A stretch of DNA of 64,000 nt from Mycobacterium sp. IS-1496 (GCF_001499995.1 NZ_LQIU01000017.1:19254-83253); one strand, 5' to 3'. Positions 51,917 to 61,512 are shown, numbered from the stretch's first letter. A program made the numbers and translations. The notes: a model not told the origin generated them from the letters alone.

Positions 51917-52453
51917 ATGGCTTTTCCGTACAACCCCTATGAGTTCCTGCCAGAACTGCCGTCGTTCACGCTGACGTCCGAGTCGGTGACCGACGGGCAG
52001 CCACTGTCCAACGACCAGGTGAGCGGCCTGATGGGCGCCGGCGGCTCCGACGTGTCGCCGCAACTGTCGTGGTCCGGCTTCCCGGAGGAGACGCGCAGCT
52101 TCGCCGTCACCGTCTACGATCCCGACGCGCCGACCGGATCCGGCTTCTGGCACTGGGCGGTGTTCAACCTGCCCGCCACGGTCACCGACCTGCCCGCCGG
52201 CGTCGGCGACGGCAGCGCCAAGGGCTTCCCGGGCGACGCCGTCACCCTGGCCAACGACGCCGGGATGAAGCGCTATGTCGGCGCCGCCCCGCCGCCGGGA
52301 CACGGCCCGCACCGCTACTTCATCGTGGTGCACGCGGTCGACGTCGAGAAGCTCGACATCCCCGAGGACGCGACCCCGGCCTACCTCGGCTTCAACCTGT
52401 TCAGCCACGCCATCGCCCGCGCGATCATCCACGGCACTCACGAGCAGAACTAG
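51917..52453 (+). CDS. Phosphatidylethanolamine-binding protein (PEBP/YbhB family, Rv2140c-like)
   Basis: A 178-residue PEBP-fold protein with the two pocket signatures [14 protein letters not shown] and GHGPHRYFI. No signal peptide, so cytosolic. The M. tuberculosis orthologue Rv2140c binds phospholipid and TAK-type ligands in structural work; its physiological role is unclear. ATG at 51917 with GAAAGGA; 28 bases after the M20 gene, likely cotranscribed. Confidence 0.93.
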   Translation: MAFPYNPYEFLPELPSFTLTSESVTDGQPLSNDQVSGLMGAGGSDVSPQLSWSGFPEETRSFAVTVYDPDAPTGSGFWHWAVFNLPATVTDLPAGVGDGSAKGFPGDAVTLANDAGMKRYVGAAPPPGHGPHRYFIVVHAVDVEKLDIPEDATPAYLGFNLFSHAIARAIIHGTHEQN

Positions 52454-52521
52454 CACGCGAGCTGCCGCGGGGGCCCGCTCGCGGACCGGACTGGCTTTAT
52501 CCGGTGAATGACGTATGGTCG

Positions 52522-52547
52522 CGATCGAGTGGTTGTCACTTCGATCG
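52522..52547 (+). promoter_or_regulatory. Inverted repeat abutting the RBS of the 41-residue gene
   Basis: CGATCGAGTG (52522-52531) and CACTTCGATCG (52537-52547) pair with one bulged base around GTTGT, and AGGAG of the ribosome site follows directly. A -10-like TATGGT is at 52514-52519, so the element begins near the predicted +1 and could be an operator or a leader hairpin masking the ribosome site. Confidence 0.5.
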
Positions 52548-52557
52548 AGGAGCGTCA

Positions 52558-52683
52558 ATGGCTGACAAGAAACCAGGCAGAAACCTGAAAAAGCCTGCGG
52601 CACGGTCTCTCAAGGAGCGGCGTGCCGAGAAGCGCGACCGTGCGGTGGAGGCGGGCGAAACGGTGCGCAAGCGCAAGCGCTGA
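52558..52683 (+). CDS. Small basic protein of 41 residues, function unknown
   Basis: A 41-residue protein (start MADKKPGRNLKKPAARSLKE, end VRKRKR) with a very high proportion of Lys and Arg and a helical central part. ATG at 52558 follows GAGGAG, and a hairpin-forming leader and a -10-like box precede it, so it looks like a real, separately expressed gene. Charge suggests nucleic-acid or ribosome binding; this is inference. It ends one base before the pyrD stop on the opposite strand. Confidence 0.75.
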   Translation: MADKKPGRNLKKPAARSLKERRAEKRDRAVEAGETVRKRKR

Positions 52684-52684
52684 A

Positions 52685-53758
52685 CTACCGCGAACGCGTC
52701 GCCGAACCCACCGCATCCGACAGCGACGCGAAGCCCTCCGCGTGCAGTCGGGCGGCCAGCCCGTCGTGGATGTGCTTGGCCCACAACCCGCCTCCGTAGA
52801 CGAAGCCGGTATAGCCCTGCAGCAGTGAGGCACCCGAGGTGATGCGCTCCCAGGCGTCGTCGGCGGTCTCGATGCCGCCGACGCTGACGAGCACCAACCG
52901 GTCGCCCGCCCGGCGGTACAGCCGGCGCAGCACCTCGAGGGAGCGGGCGGCCACCGGTGCGCCGGACACCCCGCCCGGTCCGAGCTCCTCGACGCCCGGG
53001 GTCTTCAATCCCGCGCGCGACACCGTGGTGTTGGTGGCCACGATGCCGGCCAGACCCAATTCGACTGCCAGGTCGGCGATCTCGTCGACGTCGGCGTCGG
53101 ACAGGTCGGGGGCGATCTTCACCAGCACCGGCGTCGAGGTCTGGGCGCGCACCGCGGACAGGATGGGCCGCAACGCCTCGACCGCCTGCAGGTCACGCAG
53201 CCCCGGGGTGTTCGGCGAACTGACGTTGACCACCAGGAATGTGGCGAGCGGCCCGAGTTGGCGTGCGCTCTCGGCGTAGTCGTCGACGGCGCGCTCGGGG
53301 GGCGTGGCCTTGGTCTTGCCGATGTTGACGCCGACGGGGGCGTCGGGCACGTGGCGGGTGAGGCGTTGTGCGAGCCGGGCCGCGCCGTCGTTGTTGAATC
53401 CCATGCGATTGAGCAGCGCCCGGTCCTCGGGCAGCCGGAACAGCCGGGGTTCGGGGTTACCGGACTGCGGCTGGGCGGTGACCGTGCCCACTTCGGCATA
53501 CCCGAATCCCAATGCGGGCCAGGTGTGCAGGCCGCGGCCGTCCTTGTCGAAGCCGGCCGCCAGCCCGAGCGGCCCCGGGAAGCGCACCCCGAACACGGTG
53601 CTGGCCAGCACGGGATCGCGGGGTGCGAGCCGGCCCCGCAGCGCTCGCCGCAGCAGGCCCGGCGTGGTGAGGGTGCGCAGCAGTGCGAACACCCAGGTGT
53701 GGATGCGCTCGGGGGAGACCAGGAACAGCACCCGCCGCAGCGCGTGGTAGCCGGTCAC
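52685..53758 (-). CDS. pyrD: Dihydroorotate dehydrogenase (quinone), class 2
   Basis: A 357-residue class 2 enzyme that oxidises dihydroorotate to orotate and reduces membrane quinone, in pyrimidine synthesis. The N-terminal helix pair ([17 protein letters not shown]) inserts in the membrane. FMN-site and catalytic motifs are [19 protein letters not shown] and [11 protein letters not shown] with the class 2 catalytic Ser. GTG at 53758 overlaps the stop of the DUF5703 gene (GTGA); the longer frame is shadow. Confidence 0.95.
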   Translation of the reverse strand: MTGYHALRRVLFLVSPERIHTWVFALLRTLTTPGLLRRALRGRLAPRDPVLASTVFGVRFPGPLGLAAGFDKDGRGLHTWPALGFGYAEVGTVTAQPQSGNPEPRLFRLPEDRALLNRMGFNNDGAARLAQRLTRHVPDAPVGVNIGKTKATPPERAVDDYAESARQLGPLATFLVVNVSSPNTPGLRDLQAVEALRPILSAVRAQTSTPVLVKIAPDLSDADVDEIADLAVELGLAGIVATNTTVSRAGLKTPGVEELGPGGVSGAPVAARSLEVLRRLYRRAGDRLVLVSVGGIETADDAWERITSGASLLQGYTGFVYGGGLWAKHIHDGLAARLHAEGFASLSDAVGSATRSR

Positions 53759-54006
53759 TGCCCCGGCTGCTCCACCGTGCTCGCGGTCTTGCGGCGCCGC
53801 AGCAGCACCCGACGGCTTCCGTCCGTATAGGCCCGCACCCGGGTCAATTCCCAGCCGCGGTACTCGGCCTCGATGGACAGCCGGATCGACGCGCTGATCC
53901 TGGTGACGTCGGGCGGCAGCCGCAGCGGGACCCATTCCCACTCGTCGGACGCCTCGGCCACCACCGCGTCCCAGGCCGCGGGCATCCGGCCGCGTGCGGC
54001 CGTCAT
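53755..54006 (-). CDS. DUF5703 protein (Rv2137c-like)
   Basis: An 83-residue protein with [14 protein letters not shown] and the C-terminal basic strand RRVLLRRRK, typical of the short actinobacterial DUF5703 family next to pyrD. Function unknown. Coupled to pyrD by a GTGA overlap. The start ATG lies in the second copy of a 23-base tandem repeat and overlaps the stop of a nine-codon reading frame beginning at 54032. Confidence 0.85.
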   Translation of the reverse strand: MTAARGRMPAAWDAVVAEASDEWEWVPLRLPPDVTRISASIRLSIEAEYRGWELTRVRAYTDGSRRVLLRRRKTASTVEQPGQ

Positions 54007-54046
54007 CGCGGCTCCGCCGCATCGGCCGTCATCGCGGCTCCGCCGC
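53998..54046. repeat. 23-bp direct repeat at the lppL/DUF5703 junction
   Basis: The same 23 bases occur at 53998-54020 and 54024-54046, three bases apart (26-base period). On the minus strand each copy contains CGATGAC, holding both a TGA and an ATG. The upstream copy supplies the lppL stop and the downstream copy the DUF5703 start, so a former ATGA overlap seems to have been duplicated. Confidence 0.85.
54003..54032 (-). CDS. Possible nine-codon relay frame between lppL and the DUF5703 gene
   Basis: On the minus strand an ATG at 54032 overlaps the lppL TGA (ATGA), reads MTADAAEPR and stops at a TGA (54005-54003) that in turn overlaps the DUF5703 ATG at 54006 (ATGA). It would let a ribosome terminating on lppL reinitiate twice and reach DUF5703. 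The frame arises from the 26-base duplication. Whether it is translated is unknown. Confidence 0.35.
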   Translation of the reverse strand: MTADAAEPR

Positions 54047-55060
54047 GCCGGTGATCACCTGCACACCCGCTCCCGTCCCTGACACCACATACAGCGTGCC
54101 AGACACATCGTCGTAGGCGAGGAGGTTCGGTTGCTGCACGGTTCGGTGACGCACCTTTTCGACGGGGATCCCGGTGGACAGATCGTAGCCAATCACGGTG
54201 TTCGACGCCGTCTGCGACACCCACGCCAGCCCGCTCGAGCCGGCCAGGCCATAGGGGGCGTCCGGCACCGGGTAGCGCTGCCGCATGATCAGCGGGTCCG
54301 TGCCGAACACCAGCAGTTCGTCCCCGCGGGTGTCGGCGACCAGCACCCGGCCCTGCGGATCGGCGGCCATCGTGGTCGCGCCCTCACCGGCGCGCAGCGC
54401 CTGGGCCGCCTTGGTGCCGCCGGCGTCGACCGTCGTCACCGAGGTCTGCCCGCGGTCCAGCACGACCGTCGTATTGCCCTGTGCGACAAGCGCGTCCACG
54501 CGGGCGAAGATCCCCAGTCGGGCGCCGACGGTGGTGTCGGACTCCAGTGTCAGTACCGCACCGTCGGACGTGCCGAGCACCAGGCGTCCATCGGCGCGCC
54601 GCGCGACGGCGGTGAAGTCGGTGTCGGCCTCACCCTCCACGTCGACCCGGTCGACGCGGCCGGCGGCGACGTCGACGCGAAGGTAGCCGCCCCGGGCGGA
54701 CAGGTAGAGCGTGCCGTCGCCGGTTCCGGCCATCGCCGTCGCCGTCGAGGGGGTGAGCACGGTGCGCGGCGGCGCCGACGAGGTCAGCACCGTCAGCGCC
54801 GACTGACCCTCGGGCCCCGGCCCGAGCACCACCAGCGAGCGGGTGGCCGGATCGAAGAGCGCGGCCACCGCATCGGCGGCCAGTGGGCGAACCGTGCCGT
54901 CCGGCGCGCCGGTGACCGGGGGTGAGGACGCTGCCGATGCGGGCGTGATCGTCGGGGGCGGCGCGTCGACCGGATTCGACGAGCACCCGGCGGCGGCGAC
55001 GGCCAGGGCCGCCACGGCGGTGGTCAGTGGCCGGGATCGGAGGTTTACGCGCAGCGGCAC
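54029..55060 (-). CDS. lppL: Lipoprotein LppL (beta-propeller-like)
   Basis: A 343-residue lipoprotein with lipobox ending at Cys26 (AAGC). The mature part is a Thr/Asp/Gly-rich series of repeats (DGTLYLSARGGYLRVD; DGRLVLGTSDGAVLTL; QGRVLVADTRGDELLV; LAYDDVSGTLYVVSG) that read as blades of a beta-propeller. Synteny matches LppL (Rv2138). No catalytic residues can be named. GTG at 55060. Its end lies in the duplicated junction with the DUF5703 gene. Confidence 0.88.
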   Translation of the reverse strand: MPLRVNLRSRPLTTAVAALAVAAAGCSSNPVDAPPPTITPASAASSPPVTGAPDGTVRPLAADAVAALFDPATRSLVVLGPGPEGQSALTVLTSSAPPRTVLTPSTATAMAGTGDGTLYLSARGGYLRVDVAAGRVDRVDVEGEADTDFTAVARRADGRLVLGTSDGAVLTLESDTTVGARLGIFARVDALVAQGNTTVVLDRGQTSVTTVDAGGTKAAQALRAGEGATTMAADPQGRVLVADTRGDELLVFGTDPLIMRQRYPVPDAPYGLAGSSGLAWVSQTASNTVIGYDLSTGIPVEKVRHRTVQQPNLLAYDDVSGTLYVVSGTGAGVQVITGAAEPR

Positions 55061-55116
55061 GGGGTAGCTCTCGGTTTGTGCGAACGGAAATTCTCGGCAT
55101 TCGAGGGTCGGTGCGT

Positions 55117-55164
55117 CAGTCTAGGCGCGATGGGACAGACCGATTTCGCGCTTTCTCTAGACTG
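55117..55164. promoter_or_regulatory. Inverted repeat in the lppL / 55194 divergent promoter region
   Basis: Arms CAGTCTAG-GCGCGA (55117-55130) and TCGCGC-TTTCT-CTAGACTG (55146-55164) pair over 14 bases with a five-base bulge on one side. They lie in the 133-base gap between divergent starts, 30-77 bases before the ATG at 55194. It may be a shared operator. Confidence 0.45.
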
Positions 55165-55193
55165 TCTTACATAATCCTGGCTATGGTCCGATC

Positions 55194-55505
55194 ATGACGC
55201 TCGTCACAGAAAGGCACGCGCGCAGCGGCGGATTCGAGTTCGAGGACATCTCCACCGGTGTCCACGCCAGCGGCTTCGGCCAGATCGGCGACGGCCGCAG
55301 CTTCTCGTTCCACGTCGAGCGCCAGCAGTTGGTCGTCGAGGTGTACCGCCCCCGTCTGCGGGGCCCGGTGCCCACCGAGGAGGACGTGGTCGCCGCGACG
55401 AGTCGCACGCTTCACGACATCGATCTGACCGACGAACGCAGCCTCGCCGCCGCCGTGCGCGACGCGGTGTCGTCCGCCCAGCCGGTGGCTCGACCCGGTC
55501 GCTGA
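55194..55505 (+). CDS. Hypothetical 103-residue protein
   Basis: A soluble 103-residue protein, mostly beta in the first half (GFEFEDISTGVHASGFGQIG; SFSFHVERQQLVVEVY) and helical at the end (RSLAAAVRDAVSSAQ). No motif or Cys. ATG 55194 lies close behind TATGGT (55182-55187), so the transcript may be nearly leaderless. Codon use is typical. It is 45 bases ahead of uppP on the same strand. I do not recognise the family. Confidence 0.7.
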   Translation: MTLVTERHARSGGFEFEDISTGVHASGFGQIGDGRSFSFHVERQQLVVEVYRPRLRGPVPTEEDVVAATSRTLHDIDLTDERSLAAAVRDAVSSAQPVARPGR

Positions 55506-55550
55506 CACCTTCGCCACGGTACGGTCGTCGTCGTGATCGACGCACCGGAC

Positions 55551-56381
55551 ATGTCGTGGTTGCAGGTCATCGTCCTCGCCGTCGTCCAAGGCCTCACCGA
55601 ATTCCTGCCGGTCTCGTCCTCGGGACACCTCGCGATCGTGTCGCGGGTGTTCTTCGACGACGATGCGGGCGCATCCTTCACCGCGGTCACGCAGCTGGGC
55701 ACCGAGGTGGCGGTGCTGGTCTACTTCGCCCGTGACATCGCGCGCATCGTGCGCGCCTGGTTCGGCGGCCTGCGCAGTCCGGAGCGCCGCAACGCCGACT
55801 ACCGGCTGGGCTGGTACGTCATCATCGGCACGATCCCGATCGCCGTGGTGGGACTGCTGCTCAAGGACGAGATCCGCACCGCCGCGCGCAACCTGTGGGC
55901 CATCGCGATCGCGCTCATCGTGTTCTCCGCCGTGATCGCCGCCGCCGAGTACTTCGGCAGGCAGGTCCGCCACGTCGAACAGCTGACCTGGCGCGACGGC
56001 GTCATCGTCGGCGTCGCCCAGTGTCTGGCGCTGCTGCCCGGGGTGTCCCGGTCGGGGGCGACGATCAGCGCCGGGCTCTTCCTCGGCCTCGACCGGGAGC
56101 TGGCCGCCCGGTTCGGATTCCTGCTCGCCATCCCCGCGGTGTTCGCCTCGGGGCTGTTCTCGCTGCCCGACGCCTTCGCCCCGGTCGGCGAGGGGATGAG
56201 CGCCACCGGACCGCAGCTGCTGGTCGCCACGGTGATCGCGTTCATCGTCGGGTTCGCCGCGGTCGCCTGGTTCCTGCGGTTCCTCGTGCGCCACGGCATG
56301 TACTGGTTCGTCGGCTACCGGGTGGTGTTGGGTGTGGTGGTGCTGATCTTGTTGTCCACCGGGGTGGTGGCCGCGACATGA
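55551..56381 (+). CDS. uppP: Undecaprenyl-diphosphatase UppP (BacA)
   Basis: An integral membrane phosphatase of 276 residues that recycles undecaprenyl diphosphate to the monophosphate carrier used by MraY. Family motifs [17 protein letters not shown] and [17 protein letters not shown] are intact, with the catalytic Glu, Ser, His and Arg. I chose ATG at 55551, which matches the M. tuberculosis N-terminus; an in-frame GTG at 55533 is possible. ATGA overlap with the next gene. Confidence 0.95.
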   Translation: MSWLQVIVLAVVQGLTEFLPVSSSGHLAIVSRVFFDDDAGASFTAVTQLGTEVAVLVYFARDIARIVRAWFGGLRSPERRNADYRLGWYVIIGTIPIAVVGLLLKDEIRTAARNLWAIAIALIVFSAVIAAAEYFGRQVRHVEQLTWRDGVIVGVAQCLALLPGVSRSGATISAGLFLGLDRELAARFGFLLAIPAVFASGLFSLPDAFAPVGEGMSATGPQLLVATVIAFIVGFAAVAWFLRFLVRHGMYWFVGYRVVLGVVVLILLSTGVVAAT

Positions 56382-57094
56382 CCGTGATCCTGCTGCGGCA
56401 CGGCCGCTCGACCTCCAACACCGCGCACACGCTGGCCGGCCGCAGCGAGGGCGTCGACCTCGACGAACGCGGTGCCGAACAGGCCAGGGACGTGGTCGGC
56501 CGGATCGGTGAGCTGCCGGTGCGCGCGATCGTGCGTTCGCCGCTGCTGCGGTGCCGGCGCACCGTCGAACCGCTGGCCGCCGCGCTGGGCCTCGAACCGG
56601 TCGTCGACGACCGGCTCTCCGAGGTCGACTACGGCGCCTGGACCGGGCGCAAGATCGGCGACCTCGTCAAGGAGCCGCTGTGGGCGGTGGTGCAGCAGCA
56701 GCCCAGCGCCGCGGTGTTCCCCGACGGCGAAGGCCTCGCCCAGGTACAGGCCCGCGCCGTGGCGGCCGTCCGCGAGCACGACCGGCGGCTGGCCGAGGAG
56801 CACGGCGGCGACACGCTGTGGGTGGCGTGCAGCCACGGCGACGTGATCAAGGCCGTGCTCGCCGACGCGCTGGGCACCCACCTGGACAGCTTCCAGCGCA
56901 TCACCGCCGATCCGGCGTCGATGAGCGTGATCCGCTACACGACGCTGCGCCCGTTCGTCGTGCACATCAACCACACCGGTGCGGAGCTCGCCGCCGGGCT
57001 CGCGGCCAAACCCGCACCCGCGGCCGACGGCCGACCGGACGGGTCGGACGAGCTGCCTCCGGAGGACGCGGTCGTCGGCGGTTCCACCGGCTGA
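56378..57094 (+). CDS. Histidine phosphatase family protein (Rv2135c-like)
   Basis: A 238-residue phosphoglycerate-mutase-like phosphatase. The catalytic [10 protein letters not shown] (His8 region), [16 protein letters not shown] and the second His in [11 protein letters not shown] form the active site. The C-terminal 40 residues are a Pro/Ala/Asp-rich tail. Orthologues (Rv2135c) are acid phosphatases with unknown natural substrate; family labels as MSMEG_4193-type are common. Coupled to uppP by ATGA. Confidence 0.9.
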   Translation: MTVILLRHGRSTSNTAHTLAGRSEGVDLDERGAEQARDVVGRIGELPVRAIVRSPLLRCRRTVEPLAAALGLEPVVDDRLSEVDYGAWTGRKIGDLVKEPLWAVVQQQPSAAVFPDGEGLAQVQARAVAAVREHDRRLAEEHGGDTLWVACSHGDVIKAVLADALGTHLDSFQRITADPASMSVIRYTTLRPFVVHINHTGAELAAGLAAKPAPAADGRPDGSDELPPEDAVVGGSTG

Positions 57095-57122
57095 CCCACC
57101 ACCCGGTATTTTGGAAGGTGCC

Positions 57123-57710
57123 ATGGCCCGAGCAATTCACGTCTTCCGCACGCCCGACCGCTTCGTGGCCGGGACGGTCGGGCAGCCCGGCAACCGGACG
57201 TTCTATCTGCAGGCCGTGCACGACAAGCGCGTGGTGTCGGTCATCCTCGAGAAACAGCAGGTGGCCGTCCTCGCCGAGCGCATCGCGGCGCTCCTTCAGG
57301 AGATCAACCGGCGCTTCGGCACCCCCATCCCGCCCGACACCGGCGAGGTCGACGATCTGAGCCCGCTGGTGACACCCGTCGACGCCGAGTTCCGGGTGGG
57401 CACCATGGGCCTGGGGTGGGACTCCGAGGCGCAGACGATCGTGGTGGAACTGCTCGCGGTGTCCGACACCGAATTCGACGCCTCGGTGGTGCTCGACGAC
57501 GCCGAGGACGGCCCCGATGCGGTGCGGGTGTTCCTCACCCCCGAATCGGCCCGCCAGTTCGCCACCCGGTCCAACCGCGTCATCTCGGCAGGCCGGCCGC
57601 CCTGCCCGCTGTGCGACGAACCCCTCGACCCGGAGGGCCACATCTGCGTGCGCACCAACGGCTATCGGCGCGGCGCGCTGACCGAGACCGACGATGACGC
57701 CGACATCTGA
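57123..57710 (+). CDS. DUF3090 protein (Rv2134c-like)
   Basis: A 195-residue protein beginning MARAIHVFRTPDRFVAGTVG, diagnostic of DUF3090, with a C-terminal Cys cluster CPLCDEPLDPEGHIC that is probably a zinc knuckle. Function unknown, but it is almost always next to the SCO1664-like gene and the histidine phosphatase. ATG at 57123. Its last 17 bases overlap the next gene. Confidence 0.92.
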   Translation: MARAIHVFRTPDRFVAGTVGQPGNRTFYLQAVHDKRVVSVILEKQQVAVLAERIAALLQEINRRFGTPIPPDTGEVDDLSPLVTPVDAEFRVGTMGLGWDSEAQTIVVELLAVSDTEFDASVVLDDAEDGPDAVRVFLTPESARQFATRSNRVISAGRPPCPLCDEPLDPEGHICVRTNGYRRGALTETDDDADI

Positions 57711-58530
57711 GGGCCCCGGACACGACCGCGCCGAAGACGAATGGGTGATGCGAACGGGCGACCTGACCGTCATCGGACGGATCCGCTCGGCGAGCAACGC
57801 CACGTTCCTGTGCGAGGCGCACCTCGACGGGGCCCAGACCCACTGCGTCTACAAACCGGTCGCCGGCGAGGCGCCGCTGTGGGACTTCCCGGACGGCACG
57901 CTGGCCGGGCGGGAATTCGCGGCCTACCTCGTGTCGGCGGCGTCGGGCTGGGACATCGTGCCCCACACCGTCATTCGCGACGGGCCTGCCGGGACGGGCA
58001 TGGTGCAGCGGTGGGTCGACCAACTCGGCGACGAGGGTGACGAGAACCCGGGCCCGGACCTGGTGGACCTGCTGCCCGCGGGCCGCTTCCCGCCGGGTTA
58101 CCTCCCGATCCTGCAGGCCTACGACTACGCCGGTGACGAGGTCACGCTGGTGCACGCCGATGACGTCCGGCTGCGCCGGATGGCGGTGTTCGACGTGCTG
58201 ATCAACAACGCCGACCGCAAGGGCGGCCACATCCTCTCCGGCGCGGACGGCCGGGTGTACGGCGTCGACCACGGCGTGAGCCTGCACGCCGAGGACAAGC
58301 TGCGCACCGTGCTGTGGGGCTGGGCGGGCAAACCCGTCGACGACGAGACCCTGGAAACCGTGGCGCGCCTCGGCGACGAACTGCGCTCCGGGGAACTGCG
58401 TGACCGGCTGCGGCCCCACATCACCGCCCGAGAGGTTTCCGCGTTGCGTGCGAGAATCGTTGAGCTGCTGGACAATCCGGTGATGCCGACCCCGGACCGT
58501 CGCCGTCCGATCCCGTGGCCGGCCTTTTGA
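57694..58530 (+). CDS. SCO1664-family protein with PI3/4-kinase-like fold (Rv2133c-like)
   Basis: A 278-residue protein. [22 protein letters not shown] has the ATP-lysine context of the PI3/4-kinase-like fold, [14 protein letters not shown] supplies the catalytic Asn/Asp and [16 protein letters not shown] the metal-binding Asp-His. The SCO1664 family accompanies DUF3090 across actinobacteria, so the pair probably act in one pathway. Substrate unknown. ATG 57694 overlaps the DUF3090 gene by 17 bases. Confidence 0.88.
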   Translation: MTPTSEGPGHDRAEDEWVMRTGDLTVIGRIRSASNATFLCEAHLDGAQTHCVYKPVAGEAPLWDFPDGTLAGREFAAYLVSAASGWDIVPHTVIRDGPAGTGMVQRWVDQLGDEGDENPGPDLVDLLPAGRFPPGYLPILQAYDYAGDEVTLVHADDVRLRRMAVFDVLINNADRKGGHILSGADGRVYGVDHGVSLHAEDKLRTVLWGWAGKPVDDETLETVARLGDELRSGELRDRLRPHITAREVSALRARIVELLDNPVMPTPDRRRPIPWPAF

Positions 58531-59288
58531 TGCAGACCGATGCCGCACTGGCCGCCGCGGTGGCCGCAGAAGCCGGTGAGATGCTCGTCGCGCTGCGCGA
58601 GGAGTACGACTGGTACCACCCCTACGACCTCGGCGACGCCGGGGACAAACGCGCCAACGTGCTGATCCTCGACCGGCTGCGCGAGCACCGGCCCGGCGAT
58701 GCGGTGCTCAGCGAGGAGGCGGTCGACGACCCGGCCCGGGTCGACGCCGACCGGGTGTGGATCGTCGACCCCGTCGACGGCACCCGCGAGTACTCGCTGC
58801 CGCCGCGATCGGACTGGGCGGTGCACATCGCGCTGTGGCAGCGCGACGGGACGCCCACCGGCGGTCTCACCGACGCCGCCGTCGCGCTGCCCGCCCGCGG
58901 CGAGGTCTACCGCACCGACACCGTGACACCGCCCGCCCCGCGCCGCGACGGACCCATCCGCATCACCGCCAGCGCCACCCGGCCGCCCGCGGTGCTGTGG
59001 TGGATCCGCGACCGCCTGGACATCGAGATGGTGCGGATCGGCTCCGCGGGCGCGAAGGCGATGGCCGTCGTCCGCGGTGACGTCGACGCCTACATCCACG
59101 CCGGCGGTCAGTGGGAGTGGGATTCGGCGGCCCCGGCGGCGGTGGTGCAGGCCGCGGGCCTGCACGCCTCGCGGATCGACGGGTCCCCGCTCGTCTACAA
59201 CCGTCGCGATCCCTACCTGCCCGACCTGCTGATGTGCCGCAGCGAACTGGCCGACGTGCTGCTCGCCGCGATCCACTCGGCGTACTGA
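58530..59288 (+). CDS. cysQ: 3'(2'),5'-bisphosphate nucleotidase CysQ
   Basis: A 252-residue lithium-sensitive phosphatase of the inositol monophosphatase superfamily. It hydrolyses 3'-phosphoadenosine 5'-phosphate and PAPS, and in mycobacteria also fructose-1,6-bisphosphate and inositol-1-phosphate. Metal motifs [22 protein letters not shown] and [12 protein letters not shown] are present. ATG 58530 overlaps the previous TGA by one base; an in-frame GTG at 58515 is possible. Confidence 0.93.
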   Translation: MQTDAALAAAVAAEAGEMLVALREEYDWYHPYDLGDAGDKRANVLILDRLREHRPGDAVLSEEAVDDPARVDADRVWIVDPVDGTREYSLPPRSDWAVHIALWQRDGTPTGGLTDAAVALPARGEVYRTDTVTPPAPRRDGPIRITASATRPPAVLWWIRDRLDIEMVRIGSAGAKAMAVVRGDVDAYIHAGGQWEWDSAAPAAVVQAAGLHASRIDGSPLVYNRRDPYLPDLLMCRSELADVLLAAIHSAY

Positions 59289-59378
59289 GGGGGAATGAAA
59301 CCGGCGCCGCGGTTGTCGCACTGCGCGAGACTGCACCAGCGGGAGGCTGCCCTGATCGAACAACCTAGAGTCGACGTC

Positions 59379-60626
59379 ATGCAATCGTGGTCCGCGCCGG
59401 AGGTACCGGCTGTGCCGGGCCGGGGCCCGCAGTTGCGGCTCTACGACAGTGCCGACCGTCAGGTCCGTCCCGTCTCGGCGGGGGAGACCGCCACCATGTA
59501 CGTCTGCGGGATCACCCCGTACGACGCCACCCACCTCGGGCACGCCGCGACCTACCTGACGTTCGACCTCGTGCACCGGCTGTGGCTGGATGCCGGCCAC
59601 CGCGTGCACTACGTGCAGAACATCACCGACGTCGACGATCCGCTGTTCGAGCGCGCCGACCGCGACGGGATCGACTGGCGCGAACTCGCTGCGCGCGAGA
59701 CCCAGCTGTTCCGCGAGGACATGACCGCGCTGCGCGTTCTGCCGCCACAGGACTACGTGGCGGCGACCGACGCGATCGCCGAGGTCATCGAGCTGGTGGA
59801 GAAGATGCTGGCCTCCGGCGCGGCCTACGTGGTCGAGGACGCCGAGTTCCCCGACGTGTACTTCCGTGCCGACGCGACCGTCCAGTTCGGCTACGAGTCG
59901 AACTACGACCACGACACGATGCTGCGGCTGTTCGCCGAGCGCGGCGGCGACCCGGAGCGACCGGGCAAGGCCGACGCACTCGACGCGCTGCTGTGGCGGG
60001 CACAGCGGCCCGGCGAACCGAGCTGGCCGTCGCCGTTCGGCCCGGGCCGGCCCGGCTGGCACGTGGAGTGCGCGGCGATCGCGCTGAGCCGCATCGGGAC
60101 CGGTCTGGACATCCAGGGCGGCGGCAGCGACCTGATCTTCCCGCACCACGAGTTCTCCGCGGCCCACGCCGAGTCGGTGACGGGGGAGCGGCGCTTCGCC
60201 AGGCACTACGTCCACGCGGGCATGATCGGGTGGGACGGGCACAAGATGAGCAAGAGCCGGGGCAACCTGGTGCTGGTGTCGCGGCTGCGGGCCGACGGCG
60301 TCGACCCGTCGGCGATCCGGCTCGGGCTGCTGGCCGGCCACTACCGGGCCGACCGGTTCTGGAGCGACGACGTGCTGGTCGAGGCGCAGGCCCGGCTGCA
60401 GCGCTGGCGGCGCGCCACCGCGCTGCCCGCAGGACCTGACGCGACCGATGTGCTCGCCCGCGTCCGCACCTACCTCGCCGACGATCTGGACACCCCGACA
60501 GCGCTCGTTGCGCTGGACGCCTGGTGTACCGAGGCGCTCGACGACGGCGGCAGCGACACCGAGGCACCCGAAACCGTCGCCGCGGCCATCGACGCGTTGC
60601 TGGGAGTTGCGCTCGCCGTGGAGTAG
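59379..60626 (+). CDS. mshC: Cys-GlcN-Ins ligase MshC (mycothiol biosynthesis)
   Basis: A 415-residue class I synthetase-like ligase that joins cysteine to GlcN-Ins using ATP in mycothiol synthesis. Class I motifs are the HIGH variant THLGHAA and KMSKS. Zn ligands are Cys in [10 protein letters not shown] and [13 protein letters not shown], and [11 protein letters not shown] follows; it is shorter than CysS and lacks its anticodon-binding tail. The start MQSW at 59379 matches MshC; a longer open frame to 59295 is not conserved. Follows cysQ, which may link it to sulphur supply. Confidence 0.95.
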   Translation: MQSWSAPEVPAVPGRGPQLRLYDSADRQVRPVSAGETATMYVCGITPYDATHLGHAATYLTFDLVHRLWLDAGHRVHYVQNITDVDDPLFERADRDGIDWRELAARETQLFREDMTALRVLPPQDYVAATDAIAEVIELVEKMLASGAAYVVEDAEFPDVYFRADATVQFGYESNYDHDTMLRLFAERGGDPERPGKADALDALLWRAQRPGEPSWPSPFGPGRPGWHVECAAIALSRIGTGLDIQGGGSDLIFPHHEFSAAHAESVTGERRFARHYVHAGMIGWDGHKMSKSRGNLVLVSRLRADGVDPSAIRLGLLAGHYRADRFWSDDVLVEAQARLQRWRRATALPAGPDATDVLARVRTYLADDLDTPTALVALDAWCTEALDDGGSDTEAPETVAAAIDALLGVALAVE

Positions 60627-60636
60627 CTTGCGACGC

Positions 60637-61512
60637 ATGACTTCGGTACACGGCAAGGTCGTGTTGATCACCGGTGGGGCCCGAGGGGTCGGCGAAGAGC
60701 TGGCCCGCAGGCTCCACGCCAAGGGCGCCAAGCTGGTCCTCACCGACCTCGACGAGGGTCCACTGTCGACGCTGGCCGCCGATCTCGGAGACGACCGGGT
60801 GCTCACCGTCGTCGCCGATGTGTGCGACCTCAAGACCATGCAGTCCACCGTCGACCAGGCCGTCACCCGATTCGGCGGGATCGACATCGTCATCGCGAAC
60901 GCGGGCATCGCCAGTTACGGGTCGGTGCTGGTGGTGGATCCCGACGCCTTCCGCCGGGTGCTCGACGTCAACGTGGTCGGCGTGTTCAACACCGTGCGCG
61001 CCGCGCTGCCGTCGGTGATCGACCGCAAGGGCTACGTGCTGGTGGTGTCGTCGCTGGCGGCGTTCGCCGCCGCACCGGGGATGGCGCCCTACGACGCGTC
61101 GAAGGCCGGTGTGGAGCACTTCGCCAACGCGCTGCGCCTCGAGGTCGCGCACCACGGCGTGACGGTCGGCTGCGGACATATGTCGTGGATCGACACCCCG
61201 CTGGTGCAGGACACCAAGACCGACCTGCCGAGTTTCCGCACGATGCTGGACTCGCTTCCGGGACCGCTGAGCCGAACCACCTCCGTCGAGAAGTGCGGCG
61301 AGGTGTTCGTCAAGGGCATCGAGCGTCGCAAGGAACGCATCTACTGTCCGTGGTGGGTCGGTCTCATGCGCTGGATCAAACCGGTGCTGACCACCCGCAT
61401 CGGTCAGGCTTCGCTGCTCAAGGCCGCCCCGCAGGTGTTGCCGCAGATGGACGCCGAGGTCACCGCCCTCAAGCGCTCACTCGGCGCCCGCACCCACGGG
61501 CTCAAGAAGTGA
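60637..61512 (+). CDS. Short-chain dehydrogenase/reductase (Rv2129c-like)
   Basis: A 291-residue classical SDR. The cofactor loop is TGGARGVG, with NAGI, a catalytic Ser in VVSSLAAF and YDASK for Tyr-Lys. Asp at LVLTDLD favours NAD(H). The C-terminal third is an extended basic/hydrophobic segment (RIYCPWWVGLMRWIKP) that may touch the membrane. ATG 60637 is 10 bases after mshC. Substrate unknown. GTGA overlap with the next gene. Confidence 0.92.
   Translation: MTSVHGKVVLITGGARGVGEELARRLHAKGAKLVLTDLDEGPLSTLAADLGDDRVLTVVADVCDLKTMQSTVDQAVTRFGGIDIVIANAGIASYGSVLVVDPDAFRRVLDVNVVGVFNTVRAALPSVIDRKGYVLVVSSLAAFAAAPGMAPYDASKAGVEHFANALRLEVAHHGVTVGCGHMSWIDTPLVQDTKTDLPSFRTMLDSLPGPLSRTTSVEKCGEVFVKGIERRKERIYCPWWVGLMRWIKPVLTTRIGQASLLKAAPQVLPQMDAEVTALKRSLGARTHGLKK

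Noticed and set aside
53998..54046. Mobile element footprint at the lppL junction
   Set aside because: Only a short tandem duplication without inverted ends or target-site pattern.
60822..61508. Long plus-strand frame fused in front of the DUF1254 lipoprotein
   Set aside because: It is an out-of-frame shadow of the SDR gene; the lipobox near GTG 61509 marks the real N-terminus.
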